Assembly: GCF_000521605.1 (NCBI RefSeq)
Contig: NZ_CP006942.1
Coordinates: forward strand, 1 to 64,000
Direction: 5' to 3'
Length of the DNA stretch: 64,000 nt
Source of the DNA: Mannheimia sp. USDA-ARS-USMARC-1261
Lineage (GTDB): Bacteria > Pseudomonadota > Gammaproteobacteria > Enterobacterales > Pasteurellaceae
Position 1 is the first letter of the stretch; every line of letters starts with the position of its first letter. The position numbers and the translations under genes were made by a program. The notes under the pieces were generated by a model. That model did no database searches and was not told the DNA's origin. It was given only the letters and a program-made list of their open reading frames with translations. Below, in pieces: positions 1-9,569 of this stretch.

Positions 1-1153
1 AGCCTTGTGCTGCGGCTTCTTCGTAGCCTGTTGTACCGTTAATTTGACCGGCAAAGAATAAGCCGTCAATCGCTTTGGTTTCAAGGGTCGGTTTTAAATC
101 ACGAGGGTCGAAATAGTCATATTCAATAGCATAACCCGGTTTGATAATGCGGGTGTTTTCCAAACCTTTCATTGAGTTTACGATGCCCATTTGCACATCA
201 AACGGTAAACTGGTTGAAATGCCGTTAGGGTAAACTTCGATCGTGTTTAAACCTTCTGGCTCAAGGTAGATCTGGTGAGAATTACGATCGGCAAAACGCA
301 TCACTTTATCTTCAATAGACGGGCAATAACGTGGACCAATTCCTTCGATAATCCCTGTGTACATCGGGCTGCGATCCAAATTGGAACGGATCACATCGTG
401 AGTTTGTTCATTTGTATGAGTAATGTAGCAAGGAATTTGGCGAGGGTGCTGTTCCACCGATCCCATAAATGACATTACCGGTAGCACATCATCACCGTGC
501 TGTTTTGCCAAAACATCAAAATTAATGGTACGAGCATCTAAACGTGGTGGTGTCCCTGTTTTTAAGCGATCAACACGCAAATTCAGATCACGTAGACGAT
601 CAGCTAACATCGTTGCCGCCGGATCGCCCGCTCGACCACCTGCATAATTATCTAAACCAATGTGGATCTTACCCGCAAGAAATGTCCCAGCCGTTAAAAC
701 AACAGCTCGAGATTTAAAAATTAGCCCCATTTTTGTTACCGCACCGACCGCACGGTTATTTTCCACTAAAATATCCACGACTTCTTGTTGGAAAATATCT
801 AAATTGGGTTGATTTTCTAATGCTGTACGCACTGCATTACGGTAAAGCACACGGTCAGCTTGAGCACGGGTAGCACGTACCGCTGGGCCTTTTGAGCTAT
901 TTAATGTACGAAATTGGATCCCTGCAAAGTCGGTAGCTATCGCCATTAAGCCGCCCATTGCATCAATCTCTTTCACTAAATGCCCTTTACCAATCCCCCC
1001 AATGGCAGGATTACAAGACATTTGCCCTAAAGTATCTACATTATGTGTTAAAAGTAGGGTTTTTAACCCCATACGGGCGGGAGCAAGTGCAGCCTCAGTT
1101 CCCGCGTGTCCGCCACCTACGACAATCACATCGTAAATTTGGTTATAAATCAT
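1..1153 (-). CDS. mnmG: tRNA uridine-5-carboxymethylaminomethyl modification enzyme MnmG (GidA), N-terminal part
   Basis: FAD-binding enzyme that, with MnmE, modifies the wobble uridine (U34) of several tRNAs. The gene runs off the left edge, so about 384 codons of a usual ~630 are present and the C-terminal part is missing. The translated minus strand begins [18 protein letters not shown], a Rossmann dinucleotide-binding motif ([10 protein letters not shown]), followed by the conserved [12 protein letters not shown] and a PPRLDARTI segment typical of MnmG. The start codon is the CAT at 1151-1153. Its 5' end faces the putative oriC, the arrangement known from E. coli, where gidA flanks the origin. 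Identity is near certain; only the right-hand boundary is visible. Confidence 0.97.
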   Translation of the reverse strand, partial: MIYNQIYDVIVVGGGHAGTEAALAPARMGLKTLLLTHNVDTLGQMSCNPAIGGIGKGHLVKEIDAMGGLMAIATDFAGIQFRTLNSSKGPAVRATRAQADRVLYRNAVRTALENQPNLDIFQQEVVDILVENNRAVGAVTKMGLIFKSRAVVLTAGTFLAGKIHIGLDNYAGGRAGDPAATMLADRLRDLNLRVDRLKTGTPPRLDARTINFDVLAKQHGDDVLPVMSFMGSVEQHPRQIPCYITHTNEQTHDVIRSNLDRSPMYTGIIEGIGPRYCPSIEDKVMRFADRNSHQIYLEPEGLNTIEVYPNGISTSLPFDVQMGIVNSMKGLENTRIIKPGYAIEYDYFDPRDLKPTLETKAIDGLFFAGQINGTTGYEEAAAQG

Positions 1154-1199
1154 ATATCGCCTTTTCTCTCAAAAATACTGTGCAAAAATAAACGTGTAT

Positions 1200-1520
1200 T
1201 TTAGCTTAAAAAGGGATCATCAGGGAAATAAAATTTAAATTGAACAAGATCCAAAGTTCCTTTGCTAAAGATAATATAGATCTATATAAAGATCTTTATT
1301 GTTAATCTTATTAGATCCGCTACTTTATGTGAGTAAAAGATCTTTTACAGGAAAAACAACAAGTTAAATCCAAAAATGGTCGTGAATAGATCTCACTAAA
1401 AGAAGATCTAACCTGTGGATAAAATCTAAAGTTATCCACAGAAGCTAAAATAAAGAAACTTTTAACAGTGTAATTCCCAAATAATTCAATCTTTTTTCAT
1501 AAGTTATCCACATAGGGTAT
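1200..1520. other. oriC: Probable chromosomal replication origin oriC
   Basis: Gene-free 453-bp stretch (1154-1606) beside mnmG. It holds eight GATC Dam sites within 194 bp (1215, 1248, 1279, 1291, 1314, 1339, 1389, 1405), far above chance. Three of them start GATCT-led AT-rich 13-mers (1279-1291, 1291-1303, 1339-1351) resembling the E. coli L/M/R unwinding repeats. Three perfect DnaA boxes TTATCCACA follow at 1414-1422 (minus), 1432-1440 (plus) and 1504-1512 (plus). Order (mnmG, AT-rich 13-mers, then DnaA boxes) matches E. coli oriC. GC-skew and whole-genome position cannot be seen here. Confidence 0.9.
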
Positions 1521-1606
1521 GTAACGTTTTTTTAGATTAAATTCCTTTTTTTGTATTTCTACAGTAAAATTTTACTCCATTTTGATATGTAAAAAAGTGA
1601 GAAAAA

Positions 1607-2068
1607 ATGACCGCTTGTAACTGCCAATCAGGCAAAAAATATACTGAATGTTGTGAGCCTTTTCATTTAAAAGCTGAAATACCACAAACAGCAGAACAAC
1701 TTATGCGTTCTCGTTACTCAGCTTATACGTTGGTTAATATTCCCTATATTGTTGAAACTACAGTTCCAAACCAACAAAAATATCTTGACCAAGCAGCAAT
1801 GAAAATGTGGGGAGAAAATACAAAATGGGCTGGTTTAGAAATCATTAAACATTTACCTAACCTTTCAAAAATACATAGTCAGGTTGAATTTAAGGCATTT
1901 TTTGATACAGAAGAGGGAAAAGAAGCACATCACGAATTATCGCTTTTTGTCAAAATAGAGAGTAAATGGTTCTTTGTAGACCCTACTATTCCTTTACCAA
2001 GTCAAAAGCAAAATTGTGTATGCGGATCGGGCAAAAAATTTAAACATTGTTGTGGTCATTATCTTTAA
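1607..2068 (+). CDS. ychJ: YchJ/UPF0225 family protein with two SEC-C-like cysteine motifs
   Basis: 153-residue cytoplasmic protein of the UPF0225 (YchJ) family, function not established. The N-terminus has CNCQSGKKYTECC (Cys4, 6, 15, 16) and the C-terminus has CVCGSGKKFKHCC (Cys137, 139, 148, 149); both fit the SEC-C zinc-binding pattern. The central part contains the LMRSRYSAY segment typical of the NTF2-like YchJ middle domain. Length is as expected for the family. It is the first gene on the right side of the putative oriC, in the place occupied by mioC in E. coli. A single-gene unit by spacing. Confidence 0.85.
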   Translation: MTACNCQSGKKYTECCEPFHLKAEIPQTAEQLMRSRYSAYTLVNIPYIVETTVPNQQKYLDQAAMKMWGENTKWAGLEIIKHLPNLSKIHSQVEFKAFFDTEEGKEAHHELSLFVKIESKWFFVDPTIPLPSQKQNCVCGSGKKFKHCCGHYL

Positions 2069-2155
2069 TATTGAATTGAACTCTTTTTAAATTAAAAAGA
2101 CTAAGTAAATGAATTCTATTCACCAACGACTAACTTACCTACAGGGGAACGAAAA

Positions 2156-2785
2156 ATGGATTTCAATAAAATTTTAAACCAAGTGTTAAATACGGCAAAA
2201 GATGCAGCAACTAACGGATTAATCAAAGGTAATACGACAAATGACCAAATCGCCAAAGTAGGTGGTGGTGCTGCTGCTCTAGGTCTTATTTCAATGTTAT
2301 TTGGACGCAAAGGCGGCTCAGGTTTAGCGAAATTAGGTTCTTTAGCCGCTCTGGGTAGTTTGGCTTATCAAGCATATCAAAGATATCAAGAACAAAATGC
2401 GTCAGAGTCTCAATTAAGCCAAGATAATTTTGAAGAAGTTGATGCGAATGAAGCAAGTAAAGTGATTTTACAAGCAATGATTGCCGCAGCGGCAGCAGAT
2501 GGTGCAATTACTGAAGATGAAAAAGCCGCAATTGTTGCACAAGTATCACAAGATCCGGAAGTATTATCGTGGATTAGTCAAGAAATGAATAGTCCTGCAA
2601 GCGTAGAAGAAATTGCTCGTCAAGTAGGTAACGATCAAGCTCTTGCGACTCAAGTTTACCTTGCTGCTCGTGCAGTATGTACAAACTTAGAGCGTAAAGA
2701 AATCATTTTCTTAGCAAACTTAGCGAATGCACTAGGTTTACCGGATGCGTTAGTTGAACAGTTAGAAAAAGATGCCGGATTCTAA
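2156..2785 (+). CDS. DUF533 / TerB-like inner membrane protein (YebE type)
   Basis: 209 residues. The first third is glycine/alanine rich with a hydrophobic stretch (about residues 36-65, GGGAAALGLISMLFG then LGSLAALGSLAYQAYQ) that could insert in the membrane. The C-terminal half (about residues 95-205) is helical and looks like the TerB/DUF533 fold: AMIAAAAADGAITEDEKAAI is the typical metal-site-like repeat. E. coli YebE is the closest family I recognise; its function is not established. A good ribosome binding site (GGGGAACG) precedes the ATG. It converges on the tsuB/tsuA pair, separated by a USS hairpin. Confidence 0.75.
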   Translation: MDFNKILNQVLNTAKDAATNGLIKGNTTNDQIAKVGGGAAALGLISMLFGRKGGSGLAKLGSLAALGSLAYQAYQRYQEQNASESQLSQDNFEEVDANEASKVILQAMIAAAAADGAITEDEKAAIVAQVSQDPEVLSWISQEMNSPASVEEIARQVGNDQALATQVYLAARAVCTNLERKEIIFLANLANALGLPDALVEQLEKDAGF

Positions 2786-2808
2786 ATTTAGACTATTTTA
2801 GTTTAGCT

Positions 2809-2866
2809 ACAAGCGGTTATATTTTGAGAGTTTTTTGCAAAAAACTTGTGAAATATGACCGCTTGT
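2809..2866. terminator. Bidirectional terminator built from an inverted pair of uptake signal sequences
   Basis: ACAAGCGGT at 2809 and ACCGCTTGT ending at 2866 form the arms of an imperfect hairpin extended by TATATTT/AAATATG, with an inner GTTTTTTGCAAAAAAC palindrome. T-runs lie on the outer side. It separates the convergent DUF533 gene and the sulfur-transfer gene, so it can end transcription from both sides. Paired USS terminators are a known habit of Pasteurellaceae genomes. Confidence 0.75.
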
Positions 2867-2871
2867 TCTTT

Positions 2872-3096
2872 TTAAGCTTTTTGGATAACAATTTCCCAAG
2901 CAGCATCACCAATTTGAGCGAAATGAGTAACAGGATAATTATTCTCAGCAGCCCAGCGAGGTAAATTTTCCGTAGCTTCAGCACAAGTAAATTGGATAGC
3001 CAACTCGTCGCCAATATTTAAATCAACAATTTTCTTTTTAGCTTCCATTAATGGATAAGGGCATAGATGCCCTTGAGTATCAAGCTCGTAACGCAT
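2872..3096 (-). CDS. tsuB: TusA/YeeD family sulfur carrier protein (TsuB type)
   Basis: 74-residue TusA-fold protein. The motif LCPYPLMEAKKK with Cys12 is the persulfide-carrying CPxP signature of TusA/SirA/YeeD proteins. It starts 9 bp after the end of the thiosulfate transporter gene and is surely in one operon with it. In E. coli the equivalent pair is yeeE-yeeD (tsuA-tsuB), in which TsuB helps TsuA take up thiosulfate as a sulfur source. The symbol is given on this context; a plain TusA paralogue is the alternative. Confidence 0.85.
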   Translation of the reverse strand: MRYELDTQGHLCPYPLMEAKKKIVDLNIGDELAIQFTCAEATENLPRWAAENNYPVTHFAQIGDAAWEIVIQKA

Positions 3097-3105
3097 ATTT
3101 TCTCC

Positions 3106-4143
3106 TTATTGAGGTTGTTTAGTCGGTCGGATATGGATGAAATAAGTCATAATCCATACTCCTAGCATAATAAAAAACAGTGAAATCCAGCCTTTGGCAC
3201 TCATTATTGCTGTTGCCGTTAAACCATTGCCAATCGTACAACCACCGGCAAGTGAAGCTCCTATTCCCATTAATAATCCGCCGATGACACTGTTCCGACA
3301 AGTTGCTAGATCAGGCATCCGCCATTTAAACTCTTTACTCCCTTTGGCTGCAATGTAAGAACCAAGCATAATGCCTAATACAAGGAATACTCCCCAGTTT
3401 ATTAACTTAGCATCTCCGGTAACAGTATATCGAATGATATTAGCCGATGGACCTGTGATACCTAATCCGGCTGATTTCCCATACAGAGCATTTACTCCCC
3501 AAGCGGCAAAAGCTAATAATCCAATTAATACAGCAGCAAAAAATGGGTGGTAACGTTTTTCGAATAAATAGTGGCGAATACCGGTCCATTTAGGTGGTAA
3601 AGAAGCAACTTTAAGTGTTGGTTTTGACAATGTTCGATAAACTAAAAAGCCAGTAATAGTAATAAGTATCCCGATTAACCACCATATAGATATATTTAAT
3701 AAAACAGCTAAGTTTTCCTCTATTTTGCCGTATTGCATCATTGATTTTGTAAAATCACTTAATGCACCAAATCGCATCGCAGCAGCACTAATCATATACA
3801 TCAATAATGCAATCCAAGCACTAATTAACCCTTCACCTGCGTGATACCAAGTACCGGTAGCACAGCCACTTGCTAAGATAATACTCATACCAAAAATTAA
3901 TGAACCGATAATAGTGGTTGGGAGTGAGAAATCTTTATAAGGTAAAGTGATATAACCCAATTCCATTAAGGAAACTACGCCTATACTTTGCACCGAAATT
4001 GCGATTAGCAAAGCATAAAACATACGATTATTTTTGAGGAGATACATATCACGAAATCCGCCTGTTAAGCAGAAGCGGGAGCGTTGAAAAATAAAACCAA
4101 GTAATCCGCCGATTATCAAGGCTGATAAGAAAGACCAAAACAT
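3106..4143 (-). CDS. tsuA: YeeE/YedE family thiosulfate transporter (TsuA type)
   Basis: 345-residue inner membrane protein with many hydrophobic helices. It carries the three conserved cysteine motifs of the family: RSRFCLTGG (Cys25), ASGCATGTWYH (Cys94) and AGGCTIGNG near the C-terminus; in characterised TsuA these cysteines relay thiosulfate by transient S-S hydrogen bonding. Paired with the downstream TusA-like gene, 9 bp away. It is divergent from the phosphohexomutase gene; the shared 258-bp intergenic region carries a perfect CRP site. Sulfur compounds other than thiosulfate cannot be excluded as substrate. Confidence 0.87.
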   Translation of the reverse strand: MFWSFLSALIIGGLLGFIFQRSRFCLTGGFRDMYLLKNNRMFYALLIAISVQSIGVVSLMELGYITLPYKDFSLPTTIIGSLIFGMSIILASGCATGTWYHAGEGLISAWIALLMYMISAAAMRFGALSDFTKSMMQYGKIEENLAVLLNISIWWLIGILITITGFLVYRTLSKPTLKVASLPPKWTGIRHYLFEKRYHPFFAAVLIGLLAFAAWGVNALYGKSAGLGITGPSANIIRYTVTGDAKLINWGVFLVLGIMLGSYIAAKGSKEFKWRMPDLATCRNSVIGGLLMGIGASLAGGCTIGNGLTATAIMSAKGWISLFFIMLGVWIMTYFIHIRPTKQPQ

Positions 4144-4228
4144 AACTAAACCTTAGTATAATGTAATGAAAAAGAGGTAGACATTTTTGTCGTGTTTATA
4201 AACTTTGTCAATTGAGTTAATCATATTT

Positions 4229-4244
4229 TGTGAGATTTCTCACA
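4229..4244. promoter_or_regulatory. CRP binding site between tsuA and pgm
   Basis: TGTGA-N6-TCACA, a perfect consensus half-site pair with the flanks TTT/AAA. It lies 86 bp upstream of the tsuA start and 158 bp upstream of the mutase start, so either or both could be the target. The sequence match is direct; the use is inferred. Confidence 0.8.
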
Positions 4245-4281
4245 AATTTCATTTTTGTGTCCGATTTTATATTAGATAAAA

Positions 4282-4297
4282 AAGTAAACGTTTGCCT
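4282..4297. promoter_or_regulatory. PurR/RbsR-like (LacI-family) operator upstream of the phosphohexomutase gene
   Basis: The 16-mer AAGTAAACGTTTGCCT matches the PurR consensus ACGCAAACGTTTGCGT at 13 of 16 positions, centred on the CG at 4289-4290. Similar boxes precede psuK and purL in this window. Other LacI-family regulators with an AACGTT core could bind it instead. Confidence 0.5.
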
Positions 4298-4401
4298 GAG
4301 TTTTATTTGATAACTCGATCACAAAAAAGCAAATAAATCCTTTAAAACAAAGGCTCTTTGCGTTAGTCTAAGTCAAATTTTAAATTATAAAGGAGTAAAA
4401 A

Positions 4402-6054
4402 ATGACTATTTTTCAAGTTGCTCAAAACTGGTTAGCACAAGACCCTGATGCTGAAACGCGTGCAGAGTTAGAACAGCTCATTCAAGCGGCACAAACGGAT
4501 GAAAAAGCGAAAGCAGAGTTGGAAGCTCGTTTTGATGGACGTTTACAATTCGGTACGGCAGGTTTGCGTGGCAGATTACAAGCAGGCTCTCAAGGTATGA
4601 ACCGTGTATTGGTTGCACAAGCTGCCGGTGGATTAGCAGAATTTGTGAAAGGTTATGATAAAGAACCGTCTATTGTGATTGGTTACGATGGTCGTAAAAA
4701 TTCTGATGTGTTTGCTCGTGATACTGCCGAAATTATGGCTGCGGCAGGCATTAAAACCTATTTACTTCCTCGCAAATTACCTACACCTGTGCTTGCCTTT
4801 GCCATTCAATATTTTGACACTACAGCCGGTGTAATGGTTACTGCGAGCCACAATCCACCTGAAGATAACGGTTACAAGGTTTACTTAGGTAAAGCCAACG
4901 GTGGTGGACAAATTGTTTCCCCAGCGGATAAAGAGATCGCAGCGTTAATCGACAAAGTCGCAAGCGGTAGTATTTCTGATTTACCTCGCAGCCAAGATTT
5001 CACCGTGTTAGATGATGAAGTGGTAAATAAATATATTGAAAAAACTGCCTCGCTTGCAAAACAGCCAAAAGCGGATATCAACTACGTTTACACCGCAATG
5101 CACGGTGTGGGGTATGAAGTATTAAGCAAAACCTTAGCCAAAGCAGGATTACCGCAACCACATTTAGTAGAAGCACAAATTCAGCCGGACGGCTCATTTC
5201 CAACGGTAAACTTCCCAAATCCGGAAGAAAAAGGGGCATTAGATTTAGCGATTGAATTAGCGAAAGCGAAAAATGCAGAATTCATTATTGCAAATGACCC
5301 CGATGCTGACCGTTTAGCGGTTGCCGTCCCGGATGCTCAAGGTAATTGGAAACCTCTTCACGGCAACGTGATTGGTTGTTTCTTAGGTTGGTATTTAGCG
5401 AAACAGTACCACGCACAGGGCAAAAAAGGCGTACTGGCTTGTTCACTTGTATCTTCCCCTGCATTAGCAGAAATTGCGAAAAAATACGGTTTTGAATCAG
5501 AAGAAACCCTTACCGGCTTTAAATATATCGGCAAAGTAGAAAACTTATTATTCGGCTTTGAAGAAGCGTTAGGTTATTTGGTTGATCCTGACAAAGTGCG
5601 TGATAAAGACGGTATTTCAGCGGCAATTTTATTCTTAGATTTAGTTTGCAGCTTGAAAAAAGAGGGTAAAACGCTGGCAGATTACGCCGCAGAATTTGTG
5701 AAAGAGTTTGGGGCTTATGTAAGCGGTCAAATTTCTATTAGAGTTTGCGATTTAGCAGAAATCGGCAAATTAATGACCGCTTTACGCAATAATCCGCCGG
5801 CAGACATCGGTGGATTTAAGGTAGTTGAATTTATCGATCATACAAAAACGCCACGTCAAAATGATATTTTAGTATTCATTTTAGAAAATGGCAGCCGTTT
5901 AATTGCCCGCCCTTCAGGTACTGAACCAAAAATTAAGTTCTACTTAGATGCTCGAGGTACTGATGCAGCAAATGCCGAAGAAGTACTAAGCCAATTTGAT
6001 GTAAGTGTGCGTGCATTACTACGTCAAGAACAATACGGCAAACAAGATTGTTAA
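4402..6054 (+). CDS. Alpha-D-phosphohexomutase (phosphoglucomutase/phosphomannomutase, possibly phosphopentomutase; PGM2 type)
   Basis: 550-residue cytosolic enzyme that shifts a phosphate between C1 and C6 (or C5) of a sugar. The four domain signatures are visible in order: FGTAGLRG near residue 51, the phosphoserine loop TASHNPP near 150, the metal loop DPDADR near 300, and the phosphate-binding RPSGTEPKIKFY near 508. The TGFKYIG and EEALGY segments fit the PGM2/PgcA branch, which includes enzymes acting on ribose and deoxyribose 1-phosphate. The next operon makes ribose and ribose 5-phosphate from nucleosides, so a pentose role is possible. RBS AAAGGAG sits 6 bp before the ATG; a strong terminator follows. 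Confidence 0.85.
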   Translation: MTIFQVAQNWLAQDPDAETRAELEQLIQAAQTDEKAKAELEARFDGRLQFGTAGLRGRLQAGSQGMNRVLVAQAAGGLAEFVKGYDKEPSIVIGYDGRKNSDVFARDTAEIMAAAGIKTYLLPRKLPTPVLAFAIQYFDTTAGVMVTASHNPPEDNGYKVYLGKANGGGQIVSPADKEIAALIDKVASGSISDLPRSQDFTVLDDEVVNKYIEKTASLAKQPKADINYVYTAMHGVGYEVLSKTLAKAGLPQPHLVEAQIQPDGSFPTVNFPNPEEKGALDLAIELAKAKNAEFIIANDPDADRLAVAVPDAQGNWKPLHGNVIGCFLGWYLAKQYHAQGKKGVLACSLVSSPALAEIAKKYGFESEETLTGFKYIGKVENLLFGFEEALGYLVDPDKVRDKDGISAAILFLDLVCSLKKEGKTLADYAAEFVKEFGAYVSGQISIRVCDLAEIGKLMTALRNNPPADIGGFKVVEFIDHTKTPRQNDILVFILENGSRLIARPSGTEPKIKFYLDARGTDAANAEEVLSQFDVSVRALLRQEQYGKQDC

Positions 6055-6061
6055 TTATCCA

Positions 6062-6087
6062 AAATGGGCGAATGTTATTCGCCCATT
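6062..6087 (+). terminator. Rho-independent terminator of the phosphohexomutase gene
   Basis: Perfect 11-bp stem AATGGGCGAAT / ATTCGCCCATT with a GTT loop, followed by TATTTTG. It lies 8 bp after the stop codon. Confidence 0.85.
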
Positions 6088-6092
6088 TATTT

Positions 6093-6108
6093 TGTGATCT
6101 ATCTCACA
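6093..6108. promoter_or_regulatory. CRP binding site upstream of the pseudouridine operon
   Basis: TGTGA-N6-TCACA, perfect consensus, 95 bp upstream of the chosen psuK start and just after the preceding terminator. Confidence 0.8.
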
Positions 6109-6125
6109 GTTCTAAAAATAACCAG

Positions 6126-6172
6126 TTGCAATCGTTTATTTTTTAGCTAAAAATCCAAACAAACGTTTAAAT
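6126..6172. promoter_or_regulatory. Two LacI-family (PurR-like) boxes in tandem before psuK
   Basis: Box 1 (6126-6141, core GCAATCGTTT) and box 2 (6157-6172, core CAAACGTTT) match the PurR consensus at about 10 and 11 of 16 positions. Their CG centres are 31 bp apart, about three helical turns, so they would lie on the same DNA face. They sit between the CRP site and the start codon, a good place for repression. No LacI-family gene is in the window; the HTH of PsuK itself is another candidate binder. Confidence 0.4.
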
Positions 6173-6203
6173 GAATAAACTTATGTTTGTTAGAGGTGAT
6201 TTT

Positions 6204-7307
6204 ATGACAGATAATGAACGTATTATTTTTGAACTTATTCGTAAAAATCCATTTATTTCTCAACAGGATATTGCTGATCAAGTGGGACTTTCCCGTTCTG
6301 CTGTAGCAAATATTATCTCAAGCCTCGTCAAAAAAGAATATTTACTTGGTAAAGCTTATGTCTTTAATGAGCGAAATTCCGTTGTCTGTGTTGGTGCCGC
6401 AAATCTTGATAAAAAAATAAAAACAGATAATGAATTACAAGGGTATACCTCAAATCCTATCACTTCACAAGTGTCCATTGGTGGTGTTGTTCGTAATATT
6501 GCTGAAAATTTAGGGCGTTTAGAGCAAGACGTTGTTTTAATTTCTACAGTAGGCAATGATCCTGAATGGTCTAGAATTAAAACATTATCCTCTCCTTTTA
6601 TGAATACAGAATCGGCGATTGTTATTGAAGGACAATCAACAGGGTGCTACACCGCATTATTAGATATTGATGGAGAAATGTATTTAGGTTTAGCTGATAT
6701 GTCTATTTATGATTATTTCAAGCCTGAGTTACTAATTAAACAACAGAATTATCTACGTAATGCAAAATGTTTGGTTGTTGATTTAAATTGCCCAAAAGAA
6801 ACGGTTGAATTTCTGCGTGCTTATGCTCAAAAACAGCAAATTAAGTTAGCGATTATTGCTGTATCTGAACCAAAGATGAAACATTTACCAAAACAACTTA
6901 GTGGTGTTGATTACTTGTTTATTAATAAAGGTGAGCTTGGGGCTTTTGTTGGACGAGTATTGGATTCAGAAGAAAAACTAAAAGAAGCCGTAAATGAAGT
7001 TTTAGATTATGGTGTAGAACATATCATTCTTACTTCAGGCTCAAAAGGAGTTTTATCTGCAAGTAAAAATGCTTACCAGTGGTATCAAGTAAAACAATTA
7101 GAACCGTCTAAAATTGTTGATGTAACAGGTGCTGGAGATTCTTTTAGTGCTGCATTTATTGATGCTTGGCTACAAGATAAGAATGAACAGCAATGTATTT
7201 TAGCTGGTATGACTAATGCTTATTACACAATTCAGTCGGAATTTACTGTTCGACCAAATTTAAGTAAAACTCAGCTACAAACAGAAATGGAGAATTTTTA
7301 TGAATAA
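6204..7307 (+). CDS. psuK: Pseudouridine kinase with N-terminal winged-helix domain (PfkB family)
   Basis: 367 residues from the ATG at 6204, preferred over the upstream ATG at 6171 because AGAGGTG lies just before it and the HTH follows at once. Residues about 1-55 form a helix-turn-helix ([25 protein letters not shown]), then a PfkB/ribokinase fold with the [11 protein letters not shown] substrate-binding segment and the catalytic [11 protein letters not shown] near the end. It should phosphorylate pseudouridine to its 5'-phosphate. The stop overlaps the psuG start by 8 bp, so the two are translationally coupled. The HTH-kinase fusion resembles E. coli YeiI rather than the plain kinase YeiC. 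Substrate is inferred from psuG. Confidence 0.85.
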   Translation: MTDNERIIFELIRKNPFISQQDIADQVGLSRSAVANIISSLVKKEYLLGKAYVFNERNSVVCVGAANLDKKIKTDNELQGYTSNPITSQVSIGGVVRNIAENLGRLEQDVVLISTVGNDPEWSRIKTLSSPFMNTESAIVIEGQSTGCYTALLDIDGEMYLGLADMSIYDYFKPELLIKQQNYLRNAKCLVVDLNCPKETVEFLRAYAQKQQIKLAIIAVSEPKMKHLPKQLSGVDYLFINKGELGAFVGRVLDSEEKLKEAVNEVLDYGVEHIILTSGSKGVLSASKNAYQWYQVKQLEPSKIVDVTGAGDSFSAAFIDAWLQDKNEQQCILAGMTNAYYTIQSEFTVRPNLSKTQLQTEMENFYE

Positions 7308-8211
7308 ATATTTAGTTTTATCACAAGAAGTTAAGGATGGTATTGCAAAGGGATTGCCAATTGTTGCATTAGAATCAACAATTATTTCTCACGGTATGCC
7401 TTATCCTCAAAATGTAAAAATGGCTCGAGAAGTTGAGCAAATTATACGAGAAAATGGTGCTGTACCTGCAACAATTGCAATTGTTGATGGAAAAATCAAA
7501 ATTGGTTTATCTGACGATGAACTAGAAATGTTTGGTAGCAGCAAGGGTATTGCGAAAGTTTCACGCCGAGATTTAGCTGAGATTGTTGCATCAAAACGTT
7601 TAGGAGCAACAACAGTTGCGACAACAATGATTGCAGCAGAACTTGCAGGAATTAAATTCTTCGTTACTGGTGGATTAGGTGGTGTTCATCGAGGTTGGGA
7701 ACATAATTTAGATATATCAGCAGATTTAGATGAATTTGCTCAAACCAATGTAACGGTAGTTTGTGCAGGGGCTAAGTCAATTTTAGATCTTCCAGCAACA
7801 TTAGAATACTTAGAAACAAAAGGTGTTCCTGTTATTGGTTATAAAACAAAAAATTTACCTGCTTTCTTCTGCCGTGATAGTGGGTTACCTCTACCTATTT
7901 CTTCTGATGACTTGCAACATATTGCTAAAACAATTAAAACTAAATGGGAGTTAGGTTTAAAAGGCGGTATGGTTGTCGCAAACCCAATTCCTGAGGAGTA
8001 TGCTTTAGATCCTGAATATATTGATAATATTATTGCAAGTGCTGTTCAGGAAGCGGAAGAAAAAGGAGTAGTAGGAAAAAATATTACCCCATTCTTATTA
8101 GGTAAAATTGTAGAAATGACAGGAGGTAAAAGTCTTGAGGCAAATATCCATTTGGTTAAAAATAACGCGAAAGTTGGAGCACAACTTGCGGTCAGTTATT
8201 TTAACTCATAA
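7300..8211 (+). CDS. psuG: Pseudouridine-5'-phosphate glycosidase
   Basis: 303 residues, the usual size. The enzyme cleaves the C-C glycosidic bond of pseudouridine 5'-phosphate to uracil and ribose 5-phosphate. Family signatures are clear: [15 protein letters not shown] near the N-terminus, the GATTVATTM segment, [12 protein letters not shown] and the C-terminal [17 protein letters not shown]. The start is fixed by GGAG just before it and by the 8-bp overlap with psuK. It lies in the operon psuK-psuG-transporter-nucleoside hydrolase. Confidence 0.95.
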   Translation: MNKYLVLSQEVKDGIAKGLPIVALESTIISHGMPYPQNVKMAREVEQIIRENGAVPATIAIVDGKIKIGLSDDELEMFGSSKGIAKVSRRDLAEIVASKRLGATTVATTMIAAELAGIKFFVTGGLGGVHRGWEHNLDISADLDEFAQTNVTVVCAGAKSILDLPATLEYLETKGVPVIGYKTKNLPAFFCRDSGLPLPISSDDLQHIAKTIKTKWELGLKGGMVVANPIPEEYALDPEYIDNIIASAVQEAEEKGVVGKNITPFLLGKIVEMTGGKSLEANIHLVKNNAKVGAQLAVSYFNS

Positions 8212-8272
8212 CGTTATTATAGCCGTTTAGTTTTTTTCTAGTGGCTTTCCTTTATTGGCATTGGAGAATCCT

Positions 8273-9538
8273 ATGGACATTTTAAACAGTTTATTAGGTA
8301 TCTGTATTTTGTTATTGATAGCCTTTTTATTATCAAATAATAGAAAAGCTATTAATTATCGTACAGTAATAGGTGCTCTTGCTATTCAAATGGGAATAGG
8401 AGCATTAATTTTATATGTACCTATTGGTCGTAATGTGCTTATAGCTATATCTGATGGTGTAGCGAAAATTATTAGTTTTGGTGCTGATGGAATGAATTTC
8501 CTGTTTGGAGGTTTAGTCAGTGATAAAATGTTTGAGCTTTTTGATGGTGGAGGTTTTGTCTTTGCGTTTCGTGTCCTTCCTCCTATTATCTTCTTTGCTG
8601 CATTAATTTCTACTCTTTACTATTTGGGTATTATGCAATTTATCATCAAAATTATTGGTGGAGGATTGCAAAAATTACTAGGTACTTCAAAAGCTGAATC
8701 TACATCTGCGGCAGCCAATATCTTTGTTGGACAGACAGAAGCCCCACTTTTGGTAAAACCATTTGTCCAAAAAATGACTCAATCCGAGTTGTTTGCTGTT
8801 ATGGTTGGGGGATTAGCATCTATTGCAGGAGCTTCATTAGCAGGTTATGCAGGAATGGGGATTCCTCTGCCTTACCTTATTGCAGCATCATTTATGGCTG
8901 CTCCGGGAGGTTTACTATTCGCCAAATTGTTATATCCACAAACAGAAAAAACTAATGATGATATTACATTGGTAGATGAAGAGGAAAAACCAGCAAATAT
9001 TATTGAAGCTGCTGCTTCAGGTGCTGCATCGGGTGTTCAATTAGCTATTAATATTGGTGGTATGTTGATTGCCTTTATAGCTTTAATTTCAATGCTTAAC
9101 TGGATTATTTCAGCTCTTGCAGGATTAGTGGGACAAGAAGGCGTTACTATGCAATCAATACTTGGTTATCTATTCCAACCATTAGCTTGGGCAATAGGTG
9201 TTCCTTGGGAAGAAGCTCAAGTATCCGGTGCATTAATTGGTGAAAAACTCATTCTTAATGAGTTCGTTGCTTATGTTGATTTTCTTAAATATTTAAGTCC
9301 TGAATCAGCAGTTCATCTCAGTCCTAAAACAGTGGCTATTATCACTTTTACTCTTTGTGGTTTCGCCAACTTGGGATCTATTGCAATTTTAGTTGGTGGT
9401 TTAGGTAGTATGGCTCCAAACCGCCGCAGTGATATTGCTAAATTAGGTATTAGAGCGGTAATTGCAGGATCGCTTTCAAACTTAATGAGTGGAGCTATAG
9501 CAGGCTTATTTATTGGAATTGGTGGCTCAGTAATGTAG
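8273..9538 (+). CDS. NupC-family concentrative nucleoside transporter, probably for pseudouridine
   Basis: 421 residues from the ATG at 8273, chosen over the in-frame TTG at 8255 because GGAG lies at 8263-8266. Inner membrane protein with many hydrophobic helices and CNT family motifs: [12 protein letters not shown] in the middle, the long [11 protein letters not shown] helix and [10 protein letters not shown] near the end. CNT proteins import nucleosides with H+ or Na+. Placed 61 bp after psuG and just before a nucleoside hydrolase, it most likely feeds both. Pseudouridine as substrate is inference from context only. Confidence 0.88.
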   Translation: MDILNSLLGICILLLIAFLLSNNRKAINYRTVIGALAIQMGIGALILYVPIGRNVLIAISDGVAKIISFGADGMNFLFGGLVSDKMFELFDGGGFVFAFRVLPPIIFFAALISTLYYLGIMQFIIKIIGGGLQKLLGTSKAESTSAAANIFVGQTEAPLLVKPFVQKMTQSELFAVMVGGLASIAGASLAGYAGMGIPLPYLIAASFMAAPGGLLFAKLLYPQTEKTNDDITLVDEEEKPANIIEAAASGAASGVQLAINIGGMLIAFIALISMLNWIISALAGLVGQEGVTMQSILGYLFQPLAWAIGVPWEEAQVSGALIGEKLILNEFVAYVDFLKYLSPESAVHLSPKTVAIITFTLCGFANLGSIAILVGGLGSMAPNRRSDIAKLGIRAVIAGSLSNLMSGAIAGLFIGIGGSVM

Positions 9539-9569
9539 TTATTTTATGTTTTATAAAGGAAATATAATT

